From Aneurinibacillus uraniidurans (lineage in GTDB: Bacteria > Bacillota > Bacilli > Aneurinibacillales > Aneurinibacillaceae): a stretch of 64,000 bases of DNA. Below, in pieces: positions 9,080-18,865 of the stretch (its first letter is position 1; every line of letters starts with the position of its first letter). The DNA lies in the NCBI RefSeq assembly GCF_028471905.1, contig NZ_CP116902.1, positions 2,994,501-3,058,500 on the forward strand, given 5' to 3'. The position numbers and the translations under genes were made by a program. Below the pieces are notes generated by a model. It saw nothing but the letters and a program-made list of their open reading frames with translations, did no database searches and had not been told where the DNA came from.

Positions 9080-10906
9080 ATGAGTGTACGCAAAGACCTC
9101 CGCAATATCGCAATTATTGCACACGTTGACCACGGGAAAACAACCCTCGTTGATAAAATGCTGATCCAATCCGGAACTTTCCGTTCTAATGAACAAGTTC
9201 AGGAACGCATGATGGACTCAAACGATTTGGAACGTGAACGCGGCATTACGATTCTGGCCAAAAATACGGCCGTAACGTTCGAAGACTATACGATTAACAT
9301 CATGGATACACCAGGACACGCCGACTTCGGCGGTGAAGTAGAACGTATTATGAAAATGGTAGACGGTGTTCTGCTCGTTGTTGATGCGTTCGAAGGCTGT
9401 ATGCCACAGACACGCTTCGTGCTGAAAAAAGCACTCGAGCAAAAAGTAACACCGATCCTTGTTATTAACAAAATCGACCGCGAAAACGCCCGCCCGGCAG
9501 AAGTCGTGGATGAAGTATATGACCTGTTCATCGACCTGGATGCAACAGAAGAACAACTGGACTTCCCTGTTATTTACGCATCGGGTATTAACGGTACAGC
9601 CAGCCGTACACCGGAAAAGCAGGACGATGACCTGCGTGCACTGTTCGAAACGATTGTTGAGTATATTCCAGGACCAGCAGGCGATTTTGAAGCGCCGCTA
9701 CAGTTCCAGGTAACGATGCTTGACTATAACGAATACCTCGGTCGCATCGGGGTAGGCCGCATTCAACGCGGAACAATCCGCCGTGGCGATACCGTAGCCC
9801 AAATGCGCCGTGACGGATCTGTTAAACAGGTCCGCATCAACAAACTTTTTGGTTTCCTTGGCTTAAAACGTGTTGAGATTGAAGAAGCAAAAGCAGGCGA
9901 TATTATCGCTGTTGCAGGTGTAGATGAAATTAACGTTGGGGAAACACTCTCCGATGTAGAAGTACAGGAAGCACTGCCACTGCTCACAATCGATGAGCCA
10001 ACGCTGCAGATGTCTTTCCTTGTAAATAACAGTCCATTTGCCGGTCGCGAAGGCAAGCACGTAACATCCCGCAAGCTGCGTGATCGTCTGATGGCTGAGC
10101 TTGAAACAGATGTAAGTCTGCGTGTTGATGAAGTCACACCAGAGCAATATACCGTATCCGGACGCGGTGAACTTCACCTGTCCATCCTGGTTGAGAACAT
10201 GCGCCGTGAAGGATATGAGCTTCAAGTATCTAAACCAGAAGTTATCGTTCGTGAAATTGACGGTGTAAAATCCGAACCGACGGAGCGTCTGACGATTGAT
10301 GTTCCAGAAGAATATACGGGTGCTGTTATGGAATCCCTCGGTGCACGTAAAGCCGAAATGGTCAACATGATCAACAACGGCTTCGGCTCTGTCCGCCTTG
10401 AGTTCATCATTCCATCCCGTGGCCTAATCGGATACCGGACAGAATTCCTGACGCAAACACGCGGCTATGGCATTCTGAACCACTCATTTGACAGCTACCG
10501 TCCGGTTGTACCAGGTTCTGTCGGTGGACGCCGTGCCGGTGTACTCGTATCCATGATTGATGGCAAATCAACCATGTACGGTATGCTGGGCGTAGAAGAC
10601 CGCGGTCTTCTGTTCGTAAACCCAGGTACAGAAATTTATGAAGGCATGATCGTAGGCGAGCATAATCGTGATAACGATCTCGTTGTAAACATCAGCAAAG
10701 AAAAGCACGCAACCAATGTTCGCTCCGCAACAAAGGACGAAACCGTTAAGCTGAAAACTCCGCGCATTATGTCACTTGAAGAAGCGCTTGAGTACCTCAA
10801 TGACGATGAGTACTGTGAAGTTACGCCAGAATCAATCCGTCTGCGTAAGAAACACCTCAAGAAGTCTGACCGTGAACGTGCGGCCAAACAAGCAAAATTC
10901 GTATAA
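9080..10906 (+). CDS. typA: Translational GTPase TypA/BipA
   Basis: A 608-residue ribosome-associated GTPase of the EF-G/LepA class, linked to 50S assembly and growth in the cold. The N-terminus has [17 protein letters not shown] (G1), the switch region [31 protein letters not shown] (G3) and NKIDR (G4). EF-Tu domain 2, EF-G-like domains III/V and the TypA-specific C-terminal domain follow at the usual length. The start was set at ATG 9080 ([11 protein letters not shown]) with AAAGGAG about 13 nt upstream; the frame extends to 8990 but that part runs into repeat B and is unlikely to be translated. A terminator follows directly. Confidence 0.95.
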   Translation: MSVRKDLRNIAIIAHVDHGKTTLVDKMLIQSGTFRSNEQVQERMMDSNDLERERGITILAKNTAVTFEDYTINIMDTPGHADFGGEVERIMKMVDGVLLVVDAFEGCMPQTRFVLKKALEQKVTPILVINKIDRENARPAEVVDEVYDLFIDLDATEEQLDFPVIYASGINGTASRTPEKQDDDLRALFETIVEYIPGPAGDFEAPLQFQVTMLDYNEYLGRIGVGRIQRGTIRRGDTVAQMRRDGSVKQVRINKLFGFLGLKRVEIEEAKAGDIIAVAGVDEINVGETLSDVEVQEALPLLTIDEPTLQMSFLVNNSPFAGREGKHVTSRKLRDRLMAELETDVSLRVDEVTPEQYTVSGRGELHLSILVENMRREGYELQVSKPEVIVREIDGVKSEPTERLTIDVPEEYTGAVMESLGARKAEMVNMINNGFGSVRLEFIIPSRGLIGYRTEFLTQTRGYGILNHSFDSYRPVVPGSVGGRRAGVLVSMIDGKSTMYGMLGVEDRGLLFVNPGTEIYEGMIVGEHNRDNDLVVNISKEKHATNVRSATKDETVKLKTPRIMSLEEALEYLNDDEYCEVTPESIRLRKKHLKKSDRERAAKQAKFV

Positions 10907-10913
10907 AAACAAA

Positions 10914-10946
10914 ACGGAGAGCCGTCGTGCTCTCCGTTTATTTTTC
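10914..10946 (+). terminator. Terminator of typA
   Basis: Stem ACGGAGAGC / GCTCTCCGT with a six-base loop and TTATTTTT. It overlaps the 3' end of the convergent hypothetical gene. Confidence 0.85.
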
Positions 10947-11390
10947 TGTCTGGCTCGTTTCTAACTTAAATTCTATTTTCTTCGGTGCAGTCGGTGCTTC
11001 CGGTTTTGCCGGTGCTGTTGGTCCGATCCGTTCAGGCACTTCCTTCATCTCAATGCTCTCACTAACCGGTTTTTCTGGATCAAGTAATGGCTTCGCCTCT
11101 TTCTGTTTGCTTTCTTGTTCTTTCTGCTTTCCAGATGATTGCTGTACAGCTTGCTTATCTGTTTTTCCCTTGTTCTCTTTACTGCTTGTCTGTTTTTTTA
11201 CCTCAGCAGATTCGACCTTCTTATCATTCGGTTTTTCACTCGGTTTTGCTTCGTTTGCAGTCGGTGAAAAGAACCCATTAAGTTGCAAGGTAATCACTCC
11301 AGCCACTCCTACAATAAATAAAAACAGCAAGAGCAACCCTATCCATGTTTTTTTAGGCTGTGACTTTTGCTTAATTTCCTTCTTATTCAT
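10938..11390 (-). CDS. Hypothetical single-pass membrane protein, Lys/Glu/Pro-rich
   Basis: A 150-residue protein with a short basic N-terminus, one TM helix at about residues 16-38 and a long low-complexity extracellular tail rich in Lys, Glu, Ser, Gln and Pro, ending in APAKPEAPTAPKK. N-in/C-out topology is expected from the positive charges before the TM. No family recognised; it could be a wall-spanning linker or anchor. The tail is reminiscent in style of the protein at 63276-63992. Confidence 0.6.
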   Translation of the reverse strand: MNKKEIKQKSQPKKTWIGLLLLFLFIVGVAGVITLQLNGFFSPTANEAKPSEKPNDKKVESAEVKKQTSSKENKGKTDKQAVQQSSGKQKEQESKQKEAKPLLDPEKPVSESIEMKEVPERIGPTAPAKPEAPTAPKKIEFKLETSQTEK

Positions 11391-11493
11391 AAGATTGTAT
11401 GTACACCTTTCCTTTCTTCTAAAAAACCTGCGCCTTTTCCAACGATAATCAACTTTATTCGTTTATTCAACTCATTTCTCTCCAGCCTCATAA

Positions 11494-11522
11494 TTGTTTT
11501 CACTGTAAAAATATGCTATAGT
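11494..11522 (+). promoter_or_regulatory. Sigma-A type promoter of the cold-shock gene
   Basis: -35 TTGTTT (11494-11499), 17-nt spacer, -10 TATAGT (11517-11522), 54 nt before the csp start codon. The leader is short, unlike the long cold-sensing leaders of enterobacterial cspA. Confidence 0.55.
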
Positions 11523-11575
11523 ATTTACGTATTCAAAATTATCTATCTTTTTCAAATGCTTTCAGGAGGGTTATT

Positions 11576-11773
11576 ATGACTGGTACAGTAAAATGGTTTA
11601 ATGCAGAAAAAGGATTCGGATTCATCGAAGTAGAAGGCGGAAGCGACGTATTCGTACACTTCTCCGCTATTCAGCAAGAAGGATATAAGTCACTTGAAGA
11701 AGGCCAGGCTGTTGAATTCGAAATCGTTGAAGGCGCTCGTGGTCCACAGGCCGCTAACGTTAGTAAATTATAA
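11576..11773 (+). CDS. csp: Cold-shock domain protein (Csp family)
   Basis: A 65-residue single CSD that binds single-stranded nucleic acid and acts as an RNA chaperone. The RNP1 motif is KGFGFIEV and RNP2 is VFVHFSAI, both intact; the length equals CspB/CspD of Bacillus. AGGAGGG sits 7 nt upstream of the ATG at 11576. It is monocistronic, with a promoter at 11494 and a terminator at 11794. Which csp paralogue it is cannot be told from one window. Confidence 0.95.
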   Translation: MTGTVKWFNAEKGFGFIEVEGGSDVFVHFSAIQQEGYKSLEEGQAVEFEIVEGARGPQAANVSKL

Positions 11774-11793
11774 TTATACGTCATCTGCATATA

Positions 11794-11820
11794 AAACCCC
11801 GGCTATACACCGGGGTTTTA
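11794..11820 (+). terminator. Terminator of csp
   Basis: Stem AAACCCCGG / CCGGGGTTT with a six-base loop. It is shared with the end of the convergent hydrolase gene. Confidence 0.8.
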
Positions 11821-12606
11821 TCTATGGTCCGCAAGCCAGCTAAGCAGCTGGTCCACTACGTTTATCTTCTCCGGTTCATTAAAAATCTCATGATATAACC
11901 CACTCCACTCCACGTAGTCAATCCGTTCCACAGGCTGACCTTCTACCCAGCGACGTACCGCCTGCACATCTACAATACGATCATCGCCTGCCTGCATCAC
12001 AAGCGTAGGAATCGCAGGATAGCGGTCCGCTTCCTGATGAGCAGCTTCCATCGCACGACAGAGTTGCTTATACCAGCGCACGCTTACCCGTGTCGTAATA
12101 TACGGGTCCGTTCCGTACTGCTTAGCAATCAACAAATCCCGGCTTACTTCATCTGCTCCAATCCCGGCGGAGAGACACAGGCGAGGAGCAACTACATTCA
12201 ACAAAGAAGCTAGGCCATCAAGCCATGGCGGAATACTCCGTACAAGCCCTAGACACGGTGAAGATAACACGACCCCGGCGATGTCTGGTTGCTTTTCTTC
12301 CATATACCGAATCGTAATCAGTCCTCCCATACTATGCCCAATGAGAAAGACTGGCTTCTTATATCCATATGCGCGGGCAAGCCACTCGTCAAGCGCCTGA
12401 TAATACTGATTGAAGTCATCAATATGACCGCGCCTTCCCCCTGAACGGCCAAGCCCCGGCAGATCTCCGCCAATCACATGGTACCCAGCCTCCTTCAGTC
12501 TGCCTGCAAGCCACTCATACCGCGCAAAGTACTCACCGGCTCCATGAACGAGTACAACCGTTGCATGTACGTGTTCAGCCAGATGACACTCTGTATAAAT
12601 ATTCAT
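11818..12606 (-). CDS. Alpha/beta hydrolase, monoacylglycerol lipase/lysophospholipase type
   Basis: A 262-residue serine hydrolase. Oxyanion-hole region LVHGAGEYFARYEWLA near residue 20, PGLGRSGGRRG, nucleophile elbow GHSMGGLI near residue 90, acid in QAGDDRIV near 205 and the catalytic His in GLYHEIFNE near 235; the arrangement matches the Hydrolase_4 (PF12146) group. Probably a cytoplasmic lipase/esterase for monoacylglycerols or lysophospholipids. The start is ATG 12606 with AAAGGAG just upstream. A longer frame begins at 12630, but its apparent ribosome site is the stem of the upstream terminator. Confidence 0.85.
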   Translation of the reverse strand: MNIYTECHLAEHVHATVVLVHGAGEYFARYEWLAGRLKEAGYHVIGGDLPGLGRSGGRRGHIDDFNQYYQALDEWLARAYGYKKPVFLIGHSMGGLITIRYMEEKQPDIAGVVLSSPCLGLVRSIPPWLDGLASLLNVVAPRLCLSAGIGADEVSRDLLIAKQYGTDPYITTRVSVRWYKQLCRAMEAAHQEADRYPAIPTLVMQAGDDRIVDVQAVRRWVEGQPVERIDYVEWSGLYHEIFNEPEKINVVDQLLSWLADHR

Positions 12607-12630
12607 ACGTCTCCTTTCCTCACCACACAT

Positions 12631-12663
12631 AAAAACTCTCCTGCCGAACGTTCAACAGGAGAG
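12631..12663 (-). terminator. Terminator after the YugN-like gene
   Basis: Stem CTCTCCTG / CAGGAGAG followed on the minus strand by TTTTT. Confidence 0.75.
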
Positions 12664-12674
12664 CGCTTTCTTAT

Positions 12675-13016
12675 TTAGTGAAGCTGCTGTGAGCGGTGAT
12701 ATGTGCTTAAATAATCTGCCACTTCTGAAAGTTTACATGCTGCTGCCCACGATACTGAGCGAGGTACACCTTCCTCTTCCCCCATACCATTTCGCACATA
12801 CGCATCTCCAAGTCGGACAAGCTGATCATTCTGCTTCTGCTCTTCCTGAAACGGAATTTCAAGTGCATACAATTGATGTGTCGCGGTGTCAATAATGTTC
12901 ATGCGATACACCGGCGCTTCCTTACTTCCCTTGCGCTGGAATCCCTGATCCACTAATACTTGTTCAACGAGCTGGAGTGGTTTCGATATACCGGATAACT
13001 TCTTATTTCTGAGCAC
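12675..13016 (-). CDS. YugN-like family protein
   Basis: A 113-residue protein that appears to fit the YugN-like family (PF08868): an N-terminal helix, a central part in which the protein recalls a hydrophobic-polar sandwich (YRMNIIDTATHQLYALEIPF), and a C-terminal helix with AAACKLSEVADYLSTY. Function unknown. The start is GTG 13016 with GGAGG 7 nt upstream. The family call rests on overall pattern only; it is the least certain of the named hypotheticals. It is divergent from pckA. Confidence 0.5.
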   Translation of the reverse strand: MLRNKKLSGISKPLQLVEQVLVDQGFQRKGSKEAPVYRMNIIDTATHQLYALEIPFQEEQKQNDQLVRLGDAYVRNGMGEEEGVPRSVSWAAACKLSEVADYLSTYHRSQQLH

Positions 13017-13301
13017 ATTGTTTCCTCCTTCTTGCTATTTCTTACACAAGAGCTGAGTGACATTTCGATTGTGCCATACATAATAGTAACGGTAGCAGCG
13101 TGAATTGATGCTTATTTGATTGTAGACTGATCGTATCACAAATGAAATATAGGGGAAAATGAAGAAATGACGGTTTTTCTGTACTATTTGATCGAATTCT
13201 GAAAATTATGCGCAATATTACTCCTATGCTTACAATTTCTCAATTTTATGTGTCGACCTTTTTTTATATGCCTAAACTCGATTATTTTTTCTTTATAACG
13301 G

Positions 13302-13369
13302 TTGCGTAAAACAGCAAACCATACTATTATTAAGACATACTATTCACTCGATAAGTGACATACTAATCT
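13302..13369 (+). promoter_or_regulatory. pckA promoter with CcpN-like boxes
   Basis: -35 TTGCGT (13302-13307), 17-nt spacer, -10 TATTAT (13325-13330). Three copies of CATACT(A/T) begin at 13320, 13336 and 13359. Extended leftwards, the second (TAAGACATACT) and third (AGTGACATACT) each match the published CcpN consensus TRTGHYATAYW at 10 of 11 positions; the first matches at 8. They overlap the -10, the start site and the early leader, as in B. subtilis pckA/gapB. The rest of the 392-nt gap (13017-13301) is AT-rich with nothing else evident. Confidence 0.6.
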
Positions 13370-13408
13370 TTCAACATAGGTGAAAGACGGAGGGAAAGGA
13401 CAGGGAAA

Positions 13409-14989
13409 ATGGAGACTAAGACGAACAAGGAATTGAAGGATATTCTCACAAATGAGAATGTGCACTTTAATTTGTCGGTGGCACAACTGTCTGAAATGGC
13501 AGTACTGCGCAACGGCAGCAAGCTGACTTCTACAGGAGCTGTAAGCGCTCAGACAGGCAAATACACCGGACGTTCTCCTAAAGATAAATTTATTGTTGAT
13601 GAACCTTCTGTACATGGCAAGGTTGACTGGGGTGACGTAAACCGACCAATCTCAGAAGAAGTATTCGACAACTTATACCAAGAAGTTCTGAACTATCTCG
13701 ACAAAAAAGAACTATTTGTATTCGACGGCTTTGCAGGAGCTGACAAAAAATATCAACTTCCGATTCGTGTTGTCAACGAATTCGCATGGCATAACCTATT
13801 TGTACACGAACTGTTTATCCGTCCAACTGCAGAAGAACTTACAACACACGCACCAGAATTCACAATTGTAAGTGCACCGACGTTCCAGGCTAATCCAGCT
13901 GTTCACGGTACGAATTCTGAAGCGTTCATTATTGTAAACTTTAAGAAAAAAATCGTTCTCATCGGTGGTACACACTATGCAGGCGAGATGAAGAAATCCA
14001 TCTTCTCTATCATGAACTACCTGCTTCCACAACAAGGTGTACTGTCCATGCACTGCTCTGCTAACATGGGTAAAGACGGCGATGTAGCACTGTTCTTTGG
14101 TTTGTCTGGAACAGGTAAAACTACTCTGTCTGCTGACCCAGAACGCATGCTGATCGGTGATGATGAGCACGGCTGGTCTGACCACGGTGTATTCAATATC
14201 GAAGGCGGATGCTATGCAAAATGCATCAATCTGTCCGCTGAAAAAGAACCTGAGATCTACAACGCCATCAAATTCGGTTCCGTACTGGAGAACGTTGTCG
14301 TTGATGAAAATACACGTGAGGCTGACTATGATGATAACAGCCTGACAGAAAATACACGGGCTGCCTACCCGATCGATTACATTCCGAATGCGCTTATTCC
14401 AAGCGTTGCAGGTAACCCGAACGTTGTGATTTTCCTGACAGCTGACGCATTCGGCGTACTGCCTCCAATCGCGAAGCTGACAAAAGAACAGGCGATGTTC
14501 CACTTCCTGTCTGGCTACACAAGTAAACTTGCTGGTACAGAGCGTGGCGTAACAGAACCAGAAGCAACGTTCTCTACATGCTTCGGCTCGCCGTTCCTTC
14601 CACTCGCACCACGCGTATATGCAGAAATGCTCGGTGAGAAAATTGATCAGCATAACGCACAAGTATATCTCGTGAACACAGGCTGGTCTGGTGGTCCATA
14701 CGGCGTAGGTAAGCGCATGAACTTGCCATACACACGTGCGATGATTACATCTGCTCTTAAAGGTGAACTGGATAAAGAAGAATTCGAAGCACATCCGGTA
14801 TTCGGTGTACTCGTACCGAAAAATGTAACAGGCGTTCCAGCTGACATTTTGAATCCGCGTAACACATGGACGGATAAGGAAGCATATGATGCACAGGCGA
14901 AGAAACTCGCTACCCTGTTCGTGGAAAACTTCAAGAAGTTCTCCGATATGCCTGAAAACATTCGCAACGCTGCTCCAAAAGCAGACTAA
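13409..14989 (+). CDS. pckA: Phosphoenolpyruvate carboxykinase (ATP)
   Basis: A 526-residue enzyme that converts oxaloacetate and ATP to PEP, CO2 and ADP, the entry to gluconeogenesis. Motifs: [10 protein letters not shown] near residue 53, the kinase-1 P-loop [11 protein letters not shown] near 232, the metal/kinase-2 region [20 protein letters not shown] and the C-terminal [15 protein letters not shown] (ATP-type family signature). Full length, ATG at 13409 after AGGGAAAGGACAGGG. It has a terminator at 15010 and its own promoter with CcpN-like sites, so repression by glycolytic carbon is likely. Confidence 0.97.
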   Translation: METKTNKELKDILTNENVHFNLSVAQLSEMAVLRNGSKLTSTGAVSAQTGKYTGRSPKDKFIVDEPSVHGKVDWGDVNRPISEEVFDNLYQEVLNYLDKKELFVFDGFAGADKKYQLPIRVVNEFAWHNLFVHELFIRPTAEELTTHAPEFTIVSAPTFQANPAVHGTNSEAFIIVNFKKKIVLIGGTHYAGEMKKSIFSIMNYLLPQQGVLSMHCSANMGKDGDVALFFGLSGTGKTTLSADPERMLIGDDEHGWSDHGVFNIEGGCYAKCINLSAEKEPEIYNAIKFGSVLENVVVDENTREADYDDNSLTENTRAAYPIDYIPNALIPSVAGNPNVVIFLTADAFGVLPPIAKLTKEQAMFHFLSGYTSKLAGTERGVTEPEATFSTCFGSPFLPLAPRVYAEMLGEKIDQHNAQVYLVNTGWSGGPYGVGKRMNLPYTRAMITSALKGELDKEEFEAHPVFGVLVPKNVTGVPADILNPRNTWTDKEAYDAQAKKLATLFVENFKKFSDMPENIRNAAPKAD

Positions 14990-15009
14990 TTATTTTGATA
15001 CATTATATA

Positions 15010-15040
15010 GAAAGTCCGGAAATATATTCCGGACTTTTTC
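15010..15040 (+). terminator. Terminator of pckA
   Basis: Stem AAAGTCCGGA / TCCGGACTTT with TTTTT. Confidence 0.85.
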
Positions 15041-15167
15041 TAGTAGATGAATAGTTGCAAGCAAATGTGATAGAATAACGATATGGGCGCTTCTATACCC
15101 GGCAGCACTACCTGTATGATGGATGTTCTTTTATGTATGACGATACTAAACGAACGAGGTGATGTCC

Positions 15168-15353
15168 GTGGAAACTGTAAGACTCGAAACGATTGTTACG
15201 AGTGTAATGCCCGAAGTACTTCATGTGTTAACCCCTAAAGAACTAGATGTTCCAATCGTTCTACGCAACGGGATGCATACACTTGATCGGCATGATGTAC
15301 TCGAAATTGTAGAGGCAACGATTCACACACATTCAGGAAATATCTTGCATTAA
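15168..15353 (+). CDS. Small hypothetical protein
   Basis: A 61-residue protein of unknown function with alternating hydrophobic residues suggesting a mixed fold; no TM. The start is probably GTG 15168, six nt after GAGGTG; ATG 15162 is closer to the ribosome site. It stands alone between two terminators, which supports a real transcript. Confidence 0.5.
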   Translation: METVRLETIVTSVMPEVLHVLTPKELDVPIVLRNGMHTLDRHDVLEIVEATIHTHSGNILH

Positions 15354-15370
15354 CGCAATGTGCATTATAT

Positions 15371-15403
15371 AAAAAAGGCCAGGAGCGAATCCTGGCCTTT
15401 TTT
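15371..15403 (+). terminator. Bidirectional terminator
   Basis: Stem AAAAAAGGCCAGGA / TCCTGGCCTTTTTT; symmetrical A and T runs allow it to serve both the small plus-strand gene and the minus-strand acyl-CoA dehydrogenase. Confidence 0.85.
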
Positions 15404-15431
15404 ATTGTCTACCTTTTTTACGTAATCAGGT

Positions 15432-16643
15432 TTAGATTTCTACTGCTTCTTCTGAGAAGGGCCAAGCAGGAAGCATTTTGCGCAGCGCCTTATCCTGACG
15501 ATAATCAAGCGCATATTCCGCCTGCATAACGGTATGAATCTCGCGCGTTCCTTCATAGATTACCGGCGCTTTTGCATTACGCATGAAGCGTTCAACCGGA
15601 TATTCGTTTGAGTATCCATATGCACCGTGAATCTGTACCGCATCGCATGCCGCTTCAAACGCCGCATCACACGCATGCCACTTGGCCAGTGACGTCTCAC
15701 GTGTATTGCGTTTCCCTTCATTTTTCAACCAGCCAGCACGATATACAAGCAGACGGGATGTTTCCAGGCTACTTACCATTTTCGCAATCATCTGCTGAAC
15801 AAGTTGATGCTTACCGATTTCTTTGCCGAATGTACTTCGCTCATGACAATACTTCAAGCTTTCTTCAAGGCATGCCTGAATCAAGCCGCACGCCCCAGCC
15901 GCCACTGTAAAGCGTCCATTATCAAGGGCAGACATCGCAATCTTAAACCCTTCTCCTTCTTCTCCCAGTAAGTTTGCAGCCGGAACCCGCACATTATCAA
16001 AGAAAATTTCACCGGTATTACCCGCGCGAATCCCCAGCTTACCTTTAATCGCTTTAGATGAAAATCCTGCAAATTCACGCTCTACGATAAAGCAGCTAAT
16101 CCCTTTATGCTTCTGTGATTTGTCCGTATAAGCGAACACAAGGAAATAATCGGCTACATCACACAACGAAATCCAAGTCTTCTGGCCATTAAGAATGTAT
16201 GCATCTCCATCCTTCACCGCCGTTGTTTGCATCGCTGCTACATCTGAGCCCGCGTTCGGCTCTGTTAGCCCGAATGCACCTATTTTTTCACCTTTAGCCT
16301 GTGGTACCAGATATTTTTGTTTTTGTTCCTCATTTCCCCACTGAAGAAGCGTCATACTATTTAGACCCGTATGCACAGATACGGCTGTACGGAATGCTGT
16401 ATCCCCCCGCTCCAGTTCATCACATACAATCGCAAGCGTATTATAATCCATGCCCGTGCCACCGTATTCTTCCGGAATGCATACACCCATCAGATCAAGA
16501 TCGGCTAGGCGGGTCATAATGCTACGTTCGAAATGACCTTGTGCATCCCACTCCTGAATATACGGCAGAATCTCCTTATCTACAAAGCTACGTACCATCT
16601 TACGCACAGCATCTTGTTCTTCTGTCAAAGCAAAATTCATCAT
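15432..16643 (-). CDS. Acyl-CoA dehydrogenase
   Basis: A 403-residue FAD enzyme that introduces the alpha-beta double bond in an acyl-CoA. FAD/substrate signature FGLTEPNAGSDVAA near residue 130, GQKTWISL, the Arg-rich CHERSTFGKEI near 275 and the catalytic base region VIYEGTREIH near 370 (Glu of EGT) are intact. It sits 20 nt downstream of a class III CoA-transferase, suggesting a pair that activates and then oxidises a carboxylic acid; glutarate is one precedent, but the substrate cannot be read here. Start uncertain among in-frame ATGs at 16652, 16643 and 16640. Confidence 0.9.
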   Translation of the reverse strand: MMNFALTEEQDAVRKMVRSFVDKEILPYIQEWDAQGHFERSIMTRLADLDLMGVCIPEEYGGTGMDYNTLAIVCDELERGDTAFRTAVSVHTGLNSMTLLQWGNEEQKQKYLVPQAKGEKIGAFGLTEPNAGSDVAAMQTTAVKDGDAYILNGQKTWISLCDVADYFLVFAYTDKSQKHKGISCFIVEREFAGFSSKAIKGKLGIRAGNTGEIFFDNVRVPAANLLGEEGEGFKIAMSALDNGRFTVAAGACGLIQACLEESLKYCHERSTFGKEIGKHQLVQQMIAKMVSSLETSRLLVYRAGWLKNEGKRNTRETSLAKWHACDAAFEAACDAVQIHGAYGYSNEYPVERFMRNAKAPVIYEGTREIHTVMQAEYALDYRQDKALRKMLPAWPFSEEAVEI

Positions 16644-16663
16644 CTTCCTCATCGCCCCTTATA

Positions 16664-17905
16664 TTAAATGATACAATCATGAATCCACTGCTCAATTTGT
16701 TCTTGTCCAAAGCCGTGCTCTAACAAAATATCGCGTGTATGCTCACCTGCCATTGGCGGGTGCTGTCGAATCTGGACCGGTGTTCTTGATAGCTTAAGCG
16801 GAGTGCCCACCATCGGAATGCTCCCGACAGTCGGATGATCCATCTCTACTTTCATTTCTCTTGCCTGTACATGCGGATCATCAAATAACTGCTTCAAGTC
16901 ATACACCGGAGCATTGGGTACTCCCGCATCCGTCAGCAAAGCCAGCCATTCGGCAGCCGGTCGTTTGCTCAACTCTACTTGCAATAACCCGCATAGCTCC
17001 TCACGGTGTGCAAGGCGCGATGAATTCGTCGCGAAACGGACATCATGTCCCCATTCTTCTTTCCCCAGCAACGCACACAGTTTACGGAATTGTCCATCAT
17101 TTCCTACTGCAACAACCATATCGATATCAGCGGCAGAAAATAGTTGGTACGGTACAATGTTAGGATGAGCATTGCCGTAACGTTTTGGTGTGTTGCCAGA
17201 TACAAGATAATTACTGGCTACATTGACCAACAGCGAGATCTGGGCATCAAACAATGCCAGATCAATCATCTGGCCCCGCCCAGATTGCTTTCGTTCATGG
17301 AGAGCGGCCAAAATCCCAATAGTAGCGTATAAACCAGTAGCGACATCTGCAATCGCTACCCCTACTTTCATAGGCCCTGTTTCCTCACTCCCTGTAATGC
17401 TCATCATGCCACCCATAGCCTGTACAATATAATCATATCCTGGTACGTCTTTGTACGGCCCGGTCTGACCAAATCCACTAATGGAAGCATAAATGAGGCG
17501 GGGATTGATTTCAGCCAATGCTTCGTAGCCGAGTCCCCATTTTTCCATCGTACCGGTTCGGAAGTTATTAATGACTACATCTGCGTCTTTTAGCAGATGC
17601 CGCAGTACATCCCGCGCTTCACTTTTTTTCAAATTTAATGTCAAAGCTCGTTTGTTGCGATTAGTGCACAAATAGTAAGCGCTTTCTCCTCCTACATCCG
17701 GCGGACCCCAGCCGCGAGTTTCATCACTGCCTCCCGGTGCCTCGATTTTAATCACATCTGCACCTAGATCTCCAAGGATCATCGTGCAAAATGGCCCTGC
17801 CAATACTCGTGTCAGATCAACAATCTTAATCCCTTTTAGCGCACCAGACTTATCCTTTTCGGAAAAATCAGTCTCTTCTACTCCTTCTGACGTCGACGTA
17901 ATCAT
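16664..17905 (-). CDS. Class III (CaiB/BaiF) CoA-transferase
   Basis: A 413-residue CoA-transferase that moves CoA between carboxylic acids via an enzyme-bound anhydride. N-terminal GIKIVDLTRVLAGPFCTM, LGDLGADVIKIEAPGGSDETR and FGQTGPYKDVPGYD are family hallmarks; the catalytic Asp lies in the PGYDYIVQAM region near residue 145. The start was set at ATG 17905 with GGGAGGG 6 nt upstream, removing a 42-residue extension without family features. First gene of a two-gene operon with the acyl-CoA dehydrogenase. Confidence 0.88.
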   Translation of the reverse strand: MITSTSEGVEETDFSEKDKSGALKGIKIVDLTRVLAGPFCTMILGDLGADVIKIEAPGGSDETRGWGPPDVGGESAYYLCTNRNKRALTLNLKKSEARDVLRHLLKDADVVINNFRTGTMEKWGLGYEALAEINPRLIYASISGFGQTGPYKDVPGYDYIVQAMGGMMSITGSEETGPMKVGVAIADVATGLYATIGILAALHERKQSGRGQMIDLALFDAQISLLVNVASNYLVSGNTPKRYGNAHPNIVPYQLFSAADIDMVVAVGNDGQFRKLCALLGKEEWGHDVRFATNSSRLAHREELCGLLQVELSKRPAAEWLALLTDAGVPNAPVYDLKQLFDDPHVQAREMKVEMDHPTVGSIPMVGTPLKLSRTPVQIRQHPPMAGEHTRDILLEHGFGQEQIEQWIHDCII

Positions 17906-18106
17906 ACGTTCCCTCCTTTTTCCGTCATACATGAAAAAAGCCAGAACAATCCCAGGTATCGTAATACGCAAAGGAGTGCGACTGGCTATTTTGCCTGTGG
18001 ACTCATTTCTGGTAGGAAAGAGGACAGCCATAAACAGTCATGTACTTTGACGTTTCTGTCTTACAGGCATAATTATACTATAAGGTTAGTATTTTCCGTC
18101 AAACAC

Positions 18107-18865
18107 TTATCTTGTCGAAATATTTGTTCTTTTGTCGGTAATAATTCCATCATAAAAATATTTCCACGCTTCCCGTATCCCGCCGGCACAAGCATGTTTT
18201 GCTCGAAACACTGACGGATGAGCGGGCAATTGCAGCAATTCAGGCTGTGCATTGCTGACAATAACCGCAGGATAGCCAAGCATGATCATCTCATGGTCGT
18301 TGCCAGAATCTCCAGCGACGAGTATCCGTGCCCTCTCCCAACCACGAGATGCAAGCACATAACGTAACACCTCCCCTTTTCCCCCATTCGGAGGAAGGAT
18401 ATCGACATCACGACCGCTACTTACAATAAGCTTGTGCGGAATTCCTACCGACTGCAATCGTTCTTCCAGCTCATAGATCGGATGCTCATTCCAAACCGTA
18501 TAGGAAAGACGGTGAGCGGCTGGAACATTCTGAGGCACAAGCCCTGCGCAGCAGGCTGCAACCTCGGCAATTCGTTCCGGTTCCCAGGAAGCTTCCATCC
18601 GCTGCTTCCAGCCTTCATCCCGCACAAAGTCTGGCCCACTATATACCTCTGTTCCAACATCTGTAATCAAGATATCTGGCAGCGGCAGCTGCTCCTGTTG
18701 AATTAGCTCCATTGCTGATTCCTTATGACGACCTGTGATATAGATCAGTGCTACCCGATACGGAAGCTCACTGTAATACATAAGCAGTTCGCGCAAAGCC
18801 TTTTCATCACCAACCAATGTTCCGTCCAGATCCGTAGCTAAAAGATGTGTGACGGACTGCGCCAC
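18107..18865 (-). CDS. HAD phosphatase of the sucrose-phosphatase (SPP) family
   Basis: A 252-residue HAD hydrolase with Asp nucleophile motif DLDGTLV (residues ~10-16), YITGRH (motif II Thr), and AGDSGNDHEM near 190 (motif IV), with the C2-type cap expected of Cof/SPP enzymes. Cyanobacterial and plant SPP removes phosphate from sucrose-6F-phosphate. The start is GTG 18865 with a perfect AGGAGGTG upstream; this places the first 59 nt inside the 3' end of the glycosyltransferase gene, implying translational coupling. The actual substrate is inferred. Confidence 0.75.
   Translation of the reverse strand: MAQSVTHLLATDLDGTLVGDEKALRELLMYYSELPYRVALIYITGRHKESAMELIQQEQLPLPDILITDVGTEVYSGPDFVRDEGWKQRMEASWEPERIAEVAACCAGLVPQNVPAAHRLSYTVWNEHPIYELEERLQSVGIPHKLIVSSGRDVDILPPNGGKGEVLRYVLASRGWERARILVAGDSGNDHEMIMLGYPAVIVSNAQPELLQLPAHPSVFRAKHACAGGIREAWKYFYDGIITDKRTNISTR

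Noticed and set aside
13796-14794. 332-codon ORF antisense to pckA
   Set aside because: Cys/Phe/Arg-rich shadow of a highly expressed gene, without ribosome site or recognisable motif.
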